A stretch of DNA of 23,684 bases, from contig MU400913.1 of the NCBI GenBank assembly GCA_022578965.1, positions 1 through 23,684 of the forward strand, given 5' to 3'. This DNA is from Xylaria sp. FL1777. Its lineage: Eukaryota; Ascomycota; Sordariomycetes; Xylariales; Xylariaceae. The notes under the pieces were generated by a model that was given only the letters and a program-made list of their open reading frames with translations, was not told the DNA's origin and made no database searches. Below, piece by piece: positions 1-10,560 of this stretch (the first letter of the stretch is position 1; each line of letters begins with the position of its first letter). The position numbers and the translations under genes are program-made.

Positions 1-600
1 TGTTTGCTTAAATGTTTTTTTTTTTTTTAATATAACATATTTTAAAGTTAAACTTAAAAAAAAAAACTATTTAATTTTTATATTATTTAATAATTTCTTA
101 TGTAGTTATAAATTTTATTAAGTTTTAATAATTTAAATAAATTTTAATTAGCTTTATAATTTTTATAAAAAATAGTTTTTATTTTTTAAGTGCTATAATA
201 ATTGCAAGCAATTTTTTATTATATATAAAGTATTATAATGCTATGTTTTATAGTGCTTTAAAATAATAAGCTATTAAGTGCTATTTTTTATTGTTTTTTA
301 GTTGTTTTAAAACTTTTATAATTATATTATTTAAAGCATTTATTTTTAGCTTTTTTTTTTTTTATAAATTAAGTAGTTTAATTATAAGGTTAAAAGTAAC
401 TTTTAGTTTTAATTTTTTAAAAGCTTTTTAAGCTTTTTTTAAAATTAAAAAGAATTTTTTTTTATATATTTTTTTTTGTATACTTTATAAAGTAAAATGC
501 TATTTTTCTAAAGTTTTAAATTAACATTTAAATATAGTTTAAAAATCTTAATGCTTATTATATGTTTATAATAATAGCTAAGTTAAATATTTTCTAGTTT
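1..600. other. AT-rich left flank, no gene seen
   Basis: Nearly pure A/T sequence with long T runs. I see no frame with recognisable protein motifs, no RNA gene and no clear repeat boundary before the LTR at 601. The residual C and G sit mostly in AGC/GCT contexts, as in the rest of the window, so this flank appears to have been hypermutated too. It may be the remains of an older repeat into which the outer element inserted. Confidence 0.6.
596..600. repeat. Target-site duplication of outer element, left copy
   Basis: AGTTT immediately precedes the 287-bp repeat at 601, and the same five bases immediately follow its partner (22929-22933). A 5-bp duplication is the usual product of LTR-retrotransposon integration. 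The match shows that the two repeats are the ends of one insertion. Confidence 0.8.
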
Positions 601-887
601 TGTTAAATAAGCTTTGTATAATTGTACGTTTAACACATATATGCTAAAACAAAGTACAATAATCTTTGTATTATAAGCTGTTTATATTTTGTATATTTAA
701 AAGAAAAAAAGGTTTGTATGAAGCAAAGGTTTTTTTTTATGTATAAGAACTTTGCTAGCATACAAGCTAAGCTAACACTAAAATTACTTCGGTTTATACA
801 ATAGCTTTTACATAAAGTAGTTTTTGTGCGAAACTTATTATATGTACTGTATATAAAAGTTGCAACTAATAACTAGTTATTTTAATA
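601..887 (-). repeat. LTR of the Copia-type element (its 3' LTR)
   Basis: Starts TGTTAAATAAGC and ends ATTTTAATA, where the partner copy ends ATTTTAACA. The final CA has therefore become TA here. It aligns end to end, without gaps, to 22642-22928, with about 38 differences in 287 positions. I count 37 transitions and one transversion (C at 650 against G at 22691). Because the element reads on the minus strand, this is its downstream LTR. Confidence 0.93.
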
Positions 888-1433
888 TTAGCTACTTTTT
901 TTTTAGTTGCAATTTCTTTTGTATAATGCTATTTAAAAAAAATAAAAAAGAATAGTTTTATAGAAAATTAAACGCTTAGTACTTTAGTTCTTGCGAAAAA
1001 AGGGTTGCTTATATGTTTGCTTTTTTTGAACTTTATAGTTATATAAAGCTTAGGTTTAAAAGTAGTTGCTTTTTAAATAAAGCACTTAAACTTTTATGCA
1101 GTTTAATTATTGCTAATATAATTAAAGTTCTTTGTTTTTATTGTTATATAGCTAATTAATGTTAGCTAATAGTATAAAGTAAAGTATTAGCAGTAAGCAA
1201 TTTATACTAAGGTTAATTAAAAGTTCTTTTTTTGTATAGCAGTAAATTTAGTAATATATTAAAGTACGAAAGCTAGGCTTTGTTTATAAAAAAAGCCTAA
1301 ATTTTGCAATGCCTTTTATTGCTTTTATATCTTTAAACCTTTTACTTTATATAGCTGCTTATTTTACTATTAGCTGCTTTATATGTATATATATATATTT
1401 ATAATAGCTTTATACTTAGTTATTTTTATATAT
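888..1433 (-). other. 3' noncoding end of the Copia-type element
   Basis: Lies between the 3' LTR and the point where the Gypsy-type element inserted. It continues biologically at 16386. No coding motif was found. Read on the minus strand, a run of nine A (complement of 896-904) sits 8 bp before the LTR and could be what is left of the polypurine tract. RIP turns G into A and would blur such a tract, so this is only suggestive. Confidence 0.5.
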
Positions 1434-1737
1434 TAAAGTAAAGTAAAATGGCTAAATAAGCTTATTAGCTAGTTGGAGTAAGTTTGGGCTAAGTTATATA
1501 GTAAGAATAAGAGTATAGGTATTGCGCTAAATTTTGAAGTATAGATTTAACCATTATGTATAACATTATAAAAATTAGCTACGGTTGCTTTATTTGTATT
1601 ATTAAATAGCTTTTTATTTAATCGTTTAATTCTTTAATTTATATATAGCTTAATTGCTTAAATACGTAAGTTATGATTTATTTCCTTGCAATTAAAGTGT
1701 TATAGTAAATCTTGCGTAATTACTTTGCTTTATTTTA
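1434..1737 (+). repeat. 5' LTR of the Gypsy-type element
   Basis: Aligns without gaps to 16082-16385, with about 39 differences in 304 positions, all transitions by hand count. The ends form a short inverted repeat: TAAAGTAAAG here (probably TGAAGTAAAG before mutation) against CTTTATTTCA at the end of the partner copy. This fits LTR termini of the TG...CA type. The bases at 1433 and 16081 are also identical, so the left boundary is uncertain by one base. Confidence 0.9.
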
Positions 1738-2880
1738 TTAGTATTTTTAGTAAAGCTGATCTTTTACTTATAACAAATAATATTATAAAACCTACAAACG
1801 GACGATTTATTATTGCTAACTTATATATTTAATTTATTTATTTATTAATTGCTATAATCTTTATGTATAAGTTATAATATATTATATTTAGCTGTTTTAG
1901 CTAGTAATAAGCAAAGCTTGCTTAATGCAAGCAATTTAGTTATAATTAGCATAAACATTTAAGCTAGTAGCCTTTAATTAATAAAACTTAAAACAAACGT
2001 ATAAAAATATTAAATTGTTTTTTTTAGCTTAGTTTGTAAAATGTTTTTATTTTTTCTGGTAAAACAACAATTAAGTATTAAAATGCTAGTATAATCTTTA
2101 GGATAGTAAAACTAGAAAACTGTTTGTTAAAAACCTTTAAAAGGCTAAAAGGAAAGAATTTTTGCTAAAAAGCTAGTGCTTTATAAAAAAAAAGGCATAA
2201 TTGCCCTTGTATAAGTAAAAGAAAACAAAAAACAGGCTTAAAAAAAAATAAAAGTTGTTAAAACTTTTAAAAAGCTATAATATAAGCAGAACTAATGCTT
2301 ATTTATATTAAATAAGTTTAGGTTTACGCGTTAATATATAAAGCTTTTAATAATTAAAAATATACTTTGTTTTTTAAGCTAATATAGTTTTTTATTAAAA
2401 AATAAAAAGCAAAGTTTTTTAGGTGTAAGCTAGCTGTTGCTTAAAAACTTTGCGCAAAACATAGCTATTGCTTTTTTATAGCACTTATTATTAAATAAAA
2501 GGGCCTTAAAAAAAAAAAAAAAGCATGCTATTTTTATAAGTAAAAAGCTATAAAAAAATAAAGCTTGCTTAATAAAACTTATGCAAAACAAAGCAAGCTA
2601 AATTAAAAAACAAGGAAACTAAACATTATAAAGCACACAAGAAAATAAAAGCGTACAAAAAACAAAAACATAAAAGCATTTAAAAGAAAACTCGAAAGGC
2701 TATAAAAAATAAGCTAGCAGTTTTTATAAATATAAACAAAAAAGATTATTAAGTTTCTTAAAAAAAAAGTCCAAAAAAACAGCACAAAAAAACTTAAATA
2801 CTTAAAATACTTAAAAATTCTTAGTACTTTATATCCTTTTTTTTTTTAAACTTATACTTTTATTTAGTTTACTTTTATTA
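1738..2880 (+). other. Leader region of the Gypsy-type element
   Basis: About 1.1 kb between the 5' LTR and the first frame that looks coding. The expected primer-binding site should start near 1738 (TTAGTATTTTTAG), but the TGG that would pair with a tRNA 3' end is not intact. TTAG could be a mutated TTGG, which is inference only. From about 2050 onward the strand becomes A-rich, as in the coding parts downstream, so some N-terminal coding sequence could be hidden here. No motif was recognised. Confidence 0.45.
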
Positions 2881-5800
2881 TTTTTTGTAGCTTATTTTCT
2901 TTGTTATTTTTGTATAAACTTTACTTTAATCTATTATATAGCTTAAAAGTTTAAAAATTATAGCTTAATTAAATGATTTAGCTATAAAAAATTGTTAGAT
3001 TTTCTTACTTTAATATATAAGAAACATTAAAACTACTTACGAACAAAAAAAATAAAAATAACTAGCTTATTATTTTTAAAGAGTATTAAAGCAACCTTAT
3101 TTAGCTTAAGCTATTTTAATAATAAGTATAATATTAAAATTAAGCTATTATTTATACTTTTTAACTTAAGGTTAAATTAGTATTTGTTGTTTAATAGGTT
3201 AAAAGTAAGCAAATAGCTAAATAATTTAAATGCTTTTTTTTATGCAAAGCGTTTTAAAAATATTAATAAAATTAAATAAGTTTTTGTTTATTGCAATATT
3301 TTTTAAACAAAAAGAATAGTAAAAATAATACTAAAGGATTGTTTGTTATAAATTAAAGCTTATAAACTGCTTAAGCAAAAGTTTAAGCTTTAAAACTTTA
3401 AGCAAAATAAGTTTATTATTATTATATTACAAAATTTTAAAGCTTGCTTAAAAGCTATACATTTTATTAATTTTAAAACTTATTTTTTTTAGCATTAAGT
3501 ATATGCTAAAGATATTAAGGCTTAAGAAAATTACTATTTTAATTTTTAATTTACTTAGAGTTTACTTAAAAAGCTAAATTAAAATATTATTAATAAAATA
3601 ATAAAGTTTTTTAAGAAGTTATATAATAACTTAAACAAGATATTTTATAAGAACTTTTATAAAACATTAAATAATTAAATTAATAGAAAGTTTAAGCTAG
3701 ATTTTTACTTTAAAAAAATAAAAAAAGCACGTAAAATATAAAAAAAGGTTAATTATTTATATAATTATAATTTTAATAAGCTTTTATATACTGCTATTAA
3801 TGCTGCTAAGCTAGCTGTTAATATAATTATATTAGCTATTAAAATAGTTATTATTAAAGAACAACAAATGAAATTAGTTTAACATTTTGCTTATAATTAA
3901 AACATAAATAATATTATTAAGCAAATATAGCAGTTAAAATTAAAACAAAAAAATGCAGCAATTATAAAAGAAAAACTAAAAGAAATACTAAAAGAACTAT
4001 AAAATTAGTATGTTTAGCTAGTTAATTAAAAACTATAAGCATTATAGTATTATAAAATTAACATAAACTTATTAAAAGAGCAAATGTTTAGTATTAATGC
4101 TATAACTTTTAAATATTTATAAAAAGGTAAATATAACTTTAAAAAACAAAAATAAAGCAAACAATCGTTTAATTTTTTATAACAAATAAAATTAAATAAT
4201 CTTTATTTAGTAAAAAGAACTATTTGTTAAAAATGTAGCATAAATAATTACTACGTTTATAAATGCAGCTTTGCTTACAAATTAGAAAAAGAAAACATTA
4301 TATATTAAAACTTCAAATAATGCTTAAAAGGGCTAAAATCTTCTATAAGCCTTAAATATATAAAGGTTTTCTTTAAAGTTATAAGAATTAGCAAAAATAA
4401 AAAGAGAATTTTTAATGCTGCAATAAAGTAAATATATAACTTTGTTTTAAGCAATAATAAACTACTTAAGCAAAAAGCTTATTATTAACTGCAGAAAAAA
4501 AACCTTATTTTAGATAATAAAGATTTAAATGCTAAAATAAAAAGCAAACAAAGGAGTTAAAAAAAAAAAAAACTTTACTAGCTAAATAACAAACAGCTAA
4601 ACTAATTTTTAAATAAAAAAACTAATAATTAAACTAGTATGCTTTATAAAATAGAACTAGCAAAGGCTTATAATGTTAAAAAAAATAACTTAATAAATAG
4701 CAAGCTAAATAATAGCTTTATTGCAACTAATTAAAACTTTATATAAAGTACTTTTTATAACACAAATAGCACTAAAGTTTTGCAAAGCTATATATTAAGT
4801 AAAAAAATTAGCATAAATATATTTTAAGCTAATTGTTATAAGCTTTTAACTAAAAAAGCTGCTTTTTACTAAACAAAAAGTAAAAAAAAACCTAAAAAAC
4901 AAAAAAAGAAGCCTTTTATAAGTTAAACAATTAAAAAGATTTATTTAAATAATAATAAATCTTTTATTTAGCTTAATATTAAAAATATATAAATAAATAA
5001 TAATTTTTATAAGCAAAGTACTTTATTAGAACTAAAGAGTTTTAATTGTTAAAAGCTTTAAAAAATCTAAGGAGCAAAACTTATAAAAAGAAGCTTAGAA
5101 TTTAAAAAAATATAAGCTAGAAAATTTAAGAACTTTTTAAACAAAAAAACAAATGTTACTTTTAAAAACTTTATATTAAGAGTTTTAAAGTACTTTAGTA
5201 TTTTTATTTAAATAATTGCTTAAACAAAAGCTAAGTTATATTTTAAAGCAGCAAAAATGCTTAAGCTAATGCTAAAAATAATATTACTACTTTTAAATAA
5301 CTTTAATAAAAGTTTAAGTTAATAAATTAAATTAAATATGTTATAACTTATTTTAAAAGAAAAAAGCAATAAGTTAAAATATAAAGCTTAATTAAAAACT
5401 TTATTATAAGAAGTTTTAACTTAAATAAACATAAAGAATGCTTTTTTTTATAAAAGTATAAACTTTTTAGAAAATAATATAGAATTTTAATAGTTAGCAG
5501 TTAAAAAAGCATAAAAAAGTTTTTAGCTAATATTATAATTAGCTAGTTAGCTTAGTAAACATAAATTGCTAAGTAGTACTTATAAAACTAGCTTTTTATT
5601 AAACTATTTAATAGTACAAATAAATAAAAAAATAAAATATAACGGTTTTATTATGCATATTTATATGCTTTAATTTAGCTTTATAGCTGCTTTTTTAAAT
5701 AAGCAACGCTATAAAATAATAAAGGTTTTTTGCGATTAAAACTAATAAAATAATTAGGTAATATTGTTTTTTACTTATATTGCTTTAGATCTTTAAACGT

Positions 5801-6480
5801 TAAAAAACAAGCTAAAGTTTGATAAAATGCTTTTTAAAATTTTAAACTAATGTAATATTATATATTTATTATTTAGAAATAACCTAAAAAAGCAAAAGTT
5901 ATTAATTGTTATATTTATGCTGCTTTTAAAAAAAGTAGTATTTTTAACTAAACTTTAGCTTTATGCTAATTTTATATTAGTAGCGCTAAGAAAAAAAAAA
6001 AGCTTAAAGAGCTAATATAGCTAGCATTAGCAGTTTTAAAAAGCGCTAATTAAACTTTTAACCTTTTTGAAATAAGAATTTATAAAAAGTATAATAATTA
6101 TATTAGTAGTAGTAGCTTAAATTTATTTAAAAGAACATTAAAGTATAGATTTTATAATAAAGAAAACTTAAGCTTAACGGATTATTTTAACTAAAAATAC
6201 TTAAGCTTTTTAAATTTATGTTTTATGTTAGCTTTGCTACTAAGATTGCAAAGTATTTTAGCTATATCTTTAAGTGTTATAAAGCTAAAAGAATATATAT
6301 AGCTTTATTTAAAGCTTACTATAAAAATAAAAAATAAGATCTATAAAGGAAATATTGCTAGAATTATTAATTTTAAAGCATAGTTTAGCATTATTATAAA
6401 CTTATTTGTTAATAAAAACGGCTTTATTACTAAAAATATAAATATAACTTAAAAAAGATTTAATTAGACCAGTAATTTAG
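2881..6480 (+). pseudogene. gag: Degraded ORF1 of Gypsy-type element: gag-like protein with CCHC knuckle and a long C-terminal extension
   Basis: One plus-strand frame (codons starting at positions such as 4225) gives protein-like sequence from roughly 2900 to about 6450. The stops are nearly all TAA/TAG at plausible Gln or Trp sites. The first 430 or so codons are charged and helical-looking and probably correspond to the capsid. A CCHC knuckle lies at 4225-4266, followed by a Lys/Glu-rich stretch. About 700 further codons then continue in the same frame. The segment around 5590-6450 is particularly clean, with only a few stops per hundred codons. I do not recognise this extension. Start and end are approximate because the initiation codon and stop are not preserved. 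The frame appears to change near 6480 to that of pol. Confidence 0.65.
4225..4266 (+). other. CCHC zinc knuckle in ORF1, His changed to Tyr
   Basis: Reads Cys-x2-Cys-x4-Tyr-x4-Cys. The codons TGT (4225), TGT (4234), TAC (4249) and TGC (4264) sit at exactly the spacing of a retroviral-type CX2CX4HX4C nucleocapsid knuckle. TAC for CAC is a single C-to-T change, the expected RIP outcome. This motif is the main reason for calling the frame gag. Confidence 0.75.
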
Positions 6481-7574
6481 TTAAATGTATAAAATGCTTA
6501 AAAACTACTATTTAAATAAATAAAAAGTTGCTGCTTTTTTTACTATATATAGTTAGCAAAAAATAAGCTATTTACTTTTTATTACTAAGGATAAACTTTA
6601 TTATAAAGTTTTAAATAAGTTTATATTTTTAAAGCTTTTATATAATAGCTAATATAATACTTAAAACAAGCTAGATTATTATATTAGTAATAAACTATAT
6701 TAAAGAATTAAGTTTAAAGGCTTAAAAATATTAGTAACTAAAAAACTAATGTATATTTGCTAAACTATTAGCTTAGCAAATAAGCTACAAAAGGCACAAA
6801 AATATTAAACTTTAAATAAGGAATTTAACAATTAGCAAAAAAAGGCAAAAAAAAAATTAAAAAAACACAGTTTAAAAAAGTGTATAAATATAAACTTTTA
6901 AGAAAATTAAAACTTATATAATAATATAACGTTAGCAGCTTTTTTAATTTTTTTTATATAAAATATCGAACTTTTTAAAAATCTAGAAATATAAAATAAT
7001 AAGAAAGTTTACGCTGTTTTTAATAATGATTAACTATTTAAAATACTTTTAGTTGCAATAAAAAAAACGTTAAAGCAAAAAAATGCTAAAAAATTAACAA
7101 TTATAAAGACTAAAAATTTTGCATATAAATTAAAAAGCAAGTATAACTTAATTATAACTTTAATTTAAGCACTATTAATTTTTTTAGCTTTAAAAACTAA
7201 TAAATTAATAAAAAATAAAACAATAATTTTAAATATAATATATAAAACAAAAGATAAAAAAATTTATTTTAAAAATAACGTATTATTTAATGGCATTGTT
7301 TTACTTAGATTTTATAAGTAAAAAAAGCAAGCTTTAAAAAAAGCAGGCTATTACTTAGAAAATTCTGCATTATTTTAACAAAATAGCATTTATTAAAACA
7401 TCTATTTATGTTTTAGTACTACTTTTAAAGGCATTTAATTAACTGCTAAACAACTAGCTATTTTTTTAAAAAAGCTTTATGTAACTAACTTTACTTAGTA
7501 AAAAGTAGCATTATTAACTAAAATATAGTATTGCAAAAAAATAGCACTTTTTTAAAACTTTTCTAAAATAAAAA

Positions 7575-8330
7575 GAATACATAATAAGATTTTTCCTCTT
7601 TATAAGATTAAAATAGTTTTTTATAAAGCATAGCAAGTTTATAGCATTTTAATTTTTAAACCTTTAAAAAACATTACTATAAAGGTTTTAAGAACTTAAC
7701 TTAAGCATAGCATTTTTAAAAAAGCTTATAGTTTGTATTGCAACGCTTAGTTTTTAGTACAAAAAAAAAATAAAAAAGTTTAATTAATTAACTTAGCTAT
7801 AAAAATAAACGTAGTTATTATATATAATATTAATTTTTTTTAAAGCTATAATAAGTTTTTTAAAAAGTTTGTAATATATAAAGTAATTTTTATAATTGAT
7901 TTATTTTTAAAATACAATTAAATACTACTTTTTATTTTTAGCTAAGCAATAACTGCTTTTTTTATACTAATAAGCTTTTTTTAAATAATTACTTTTTTAT
8001 AAAAAGCAACAAATTTAATAGCTTAATTTTTAAAGGTGCTATTAAAAGTTTTATATAATATATTACTAATAAAATGCAAACCTTTTTTTAATAACGTAAT
8101 AATTAAAGAACTTATTACTAAGTATAATAATTATAAAGTTGCTTTAAAAATTAAGCAGTTTATATTAAAGCATTTTAAGAATTTTAATGTTATGCTGCTT
8201 AATTTTAAGTTAGCTAAAATTATAGCTAGCATACTTAAAAGCAAATAAGCAAAACAAACAACTAAAATAGTTAGCTATATATGTGGCAATAATAGTAAAA
8301 GCCTAATAAAAGCAAAAATAATAAAAATTC
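7575..8330 (+). other. Reverse transcriptase domain of Gypsy-type pol
   Basis: Recognised blocks in order: a KAYSLY...FLVQKKNKK block from 7721, a LIN.A.KIN block, and an IIDLF..Y block whose Asp (GAT, 7898-7900) is preserved. A FFTLISFFQ-like block follows, matching the family's FMTPLGLFQ, then a KATN..A block matching the QGATNS..QF segment. The catalytic block at 8081-8098 reads P-F-F-N-N-V where this fungal Gypsy group has P-F-L-D-D-V. Both catalytic Asp codons (8090-8095) are therefore Asn, each by one G-to-A change. A V.YICG-like segment and a W-KP-C-type RT/RNase H junction follow near 8250-8330. The family match is from memory of fungal Gypsy polyproteins, not from a search. Confidence 0.88.
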
Positions 8331-8542
8331 TTAAATAAAAAACTTGCAAAAACATTACAAAAATATAATCTTTTTTAGAAATAATAATATACTACTAAAT
8401 ATAAATATAAAAGTATACTATAATTATAAAACTATTAATAGTTTTATTATAAAAAAATAAGCTGTTTTGCTTTAAAAAACTGCAAAAAAAAGCCATAAAA
8501 AAGCTTTAAAAAGCTATTATAATAGCTTTTATTTTTATTACT

Positions 8543-8940
8543 TTCGATTATATAAAAAAACTTATTTAGCTAAAAATAAATGCTTTTAAAACTAGCTAAA
8601 GCGCTATTTTATGCTAAAAAGTTAATAAAACTATTAAACTAGCAAAATATAAGTTTAAAACATAAAAAAGCCCTAAAAAAAAATATAATACTACAAAATT
8701 AAAAAGGCTTGCTATTATTAAAACCTTTTAAAAATTATATAACTATTTTTATAAAATTACGTTTTATTTAGAAACTAATGCAAAAGTTTTTATAGCTTAG
8801 CTAAACAATAGATTTTTAGCATTACTAAATGCTTAATTAACAAAATAAATAGCTTATATAAAGACTTTTGATTTTATACTTTATTATATGCTAAGAAAAA
8901 AATATATAGCTACTAATAGCTTTTTTAAAAAACTTTTTAA
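8543..8940 (+). other. RNase H domain of Gypsy-type pol
   Basis: Starts with a FDY block at 8543, followed by an L.INA-type segment matching the L.VDAS strand that carries the first catalytic acid (here Asn). A YNTTKL...AI block matches YDATKREC.A. A YLETNAKV block at about 8765-8790 corresponds to the LETDA.V..QLN segment, with Asp (codon 8777-8779) changed to Asn. The block IAYIKTFDF follows near 8850. The order and spacing match the Ty3/Gypsy RNase H that directly follows RT. Confidence 0.85.
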
Positions 8941-9179
8941 GCTATTAAATAAGTTAAATAATCATTAAAAAAGAAATATAAAAGATTTTATTAATTTTTA
9001 ACTACATATAATAGCTATTATTATTATATATAGGAAATTAGGCAATTAATTAATTAAAAGCTTAGTATACTAAAAAACAAAACTTTTGCTATACTTAAAA
9101 AAAAATTAAAGCAAAAAAAGTAAGCAAATTGCTAAGTATTTTGTTTTTAAGCAAGTTTTAAAAGAACTTATAATAAAGA

Positions 9180-10000
9180 AAAAGCGGAGTTACTTTAAAA
9201 AAAAAGCCTTTAAATTTTTTATTAACAAGTTTATTTTTTAAAGAAAAACAAAGTTTAAAAAAATGCTAAAAAGGGTTATTAATAACAAAAAGACCTAAAA
9301 AGCTTTTATTAAAAAAAACTATAAAAAAATAACCTATAAAAGCCAAATATTTATAACTTAACAAATAACTTAAAAATATTACTAAAAAGGCTTTTATTAA
9401 AATATCTATGTTGTAATTATTAGTTGTTTTAATTGCTAAAAATCCGCAAATAGCAAAAGAACTAAAAAACACTATTTTAATTACTTTTTAAATTTTTTAG
9501 TTTTTTAGGTTATAAATATGCAAACTATGCTATTAAGCAACAAATTTAAAGCTATTATAAAAGTAAAATGCAAAATAACAACTTATTTAAAAGCTAAACC
9601 TTTAAAACACATAAATTTTCTAAAAATACTTAAATTTATTAAAGAAAAAATTATGTTTTAGCATAAAATTCCTATAAGAATTAAATATAATAATAGCTTT
9701 AAATTTAAAGAAAAAATAAAAAATGTAGTAAATATTTGAAGCTATAAAATGAATTATAGTTTAGCTTACTATTTTTAGGCTTAAAGCTTTATTAAAAAAG
9801 ATTATAAGCTAATAAAGAAAAGCTTTATATAAATAATAAATAAAACTAAAAAAAATTAGCTAAAATATTTAAACTTAGTAATATAAACAAATTGCATTTT
9901 TATATACTATTATAACTATAGCTTATATAAACTAGTATATAAAAAAATGCTAATTCTGCTAGTAAAAAATGTAATATTAATATAAAAAGTAATTAAGTAA
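9180..10000 (+). other. Integrase domain of Gypsy-type pol, DDE changed to N-N-K
   Basis: The N-terminal zinc-binding region includes a preserved Cys-x2-Cys (TGT 9425, TGC 9434), preceded by a YY.KG(F/L)Y block typical of Gypsy integrases. The catalytic core keeps its spacing. The first acid is at 9515-9517 (VINM, Asn for Asp) and the second at 9689-9691 (IKYNNS, Asn). The third is at 9794-9796 (SFIKKDYK, matching G.VERGHK), with Lys for Glu. The second and third acids are 35 codons apart, as in D,D35E integrases. All three changes are single G-to-A transitions, so the enzyme is dead. Confidence 0.85.
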
Positions 10001-10168
10001 TAAAATGTTGCTTTTTATAAAGATTTTATTAAAGCTAAAGTTAAGCAGCTAAAACGCTACAACTAAAATGTTATAAAAATTAAAGCAATTATAACTAAGA
10101 AAAAAAAATTAGCTATAAAAGCTAAATTTTAGAAAAACGTTTATAAAATTAAGCAACTATTTAAAAAA

Positions 10169-10360
10169 AGCTCTTTTGTTTTTTTTTATAATATTATGCT
10201 TTTAATAAATAAGTTTAACAACAAAAAGCTGCTATATAAATAAATTAGCTTTTATAAAGTTAAAAAAAATGTTAATTATAAGCAATACTAATTAGTAAAA
10301 CTAATTAACAAAAAATTAAAAAAGTTGTTTTTTTCTAAAAAATTAAAGCAATTTATATAA
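10169..10360 (+). other. C-terminal GPY/F-like module of the Gypsy integrase
   Basis: After a charged helical stretch, the frame reads SSFVFFYN, then KLLYK*ISFYKV and a Y*LVKL block. This parallels the family pattern G-LVLLYD ... KL-RW-GPY-V ... Y-L-EL-G. The module normally binds DNA or the nucleosome target at the end of Gypsy integrases. The block order is convincing, but individual residues are heavily changed (Pro to Phe or Leu, Gly to Ser or Lys, Trp to stop). Confidence 0.7.
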
Positions 10361-10560
10361 AATAACTAAAAGTATTAAGAATTAAAGAATTTTAACTTTA
10401 ATATATAAACTATTAGTGCTGCAGCTATTTATTAAAAACTAAACTAAAATAATAAAGCCTTTAATAATTAAAGCTATAATAGTTAAGCTACAAAAAATAA
10501 AAAAAATATAATAGGTTATAAAAGCTTTTTGTGTTTATAAAAGCTGCAGTATAACTTTTA

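Larger units (their letters stand above)
6480..10560 (+). pseudogene. pol: Degraded pol of the Ty3/Gypsy-type element (RT, RNase H, integrase)
   Basis: A second plus-strand frame (codons at positions such as 7721, one base off ORF1) is coherent to about 10400-10560. It encodes the replication enzymes in Gypsy order: RT about 7575-8330, RNase H about 8543-8940, integrase about 9180-10000, then a GPY/F-like module at about 10169-10360. Roughly the first 1 kb (6480-7575) should contain the protease, but I could not identify a D-S/T-G motif. Stops sit where Gln/Trp are expected, and many Asp/Glu are read as Asn/Lys. A 70-codon stretch inside RT (8036-8248) happens to remain free of stops. The 5' limit is uncertain. 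Confidence 0.88.

Noticed and set aside
1433..1738. The 304-bp repeats as two independent MITE-type transposons with inverted ends
   Set aside because: The ends do form a short inverted repeat and TA flanks the first copy. The second copy lacks a TA on its left, though, and a polypurine tract sits directly before it. A Gypsy polyprotein in the matching orientation lies between them. LTRs explain all of this better.
8036..8248. Open frame of 70 codons as an independent small gene
   Set aside because: It is an internal stretch of the Gypsy reverse transcriptase. The protein-like sequence continues in the same frame on both sides beyond the stops, and it contains the mutated catalytic block.
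9266..9472. Open frame of 68 codons on the minus strand
   Set aside because: It is antisense to the Gypsy integrase zinc-binding region, which has clear family motifs on the plus strand. It looks open only because the minus strand avoids stops there by chance.
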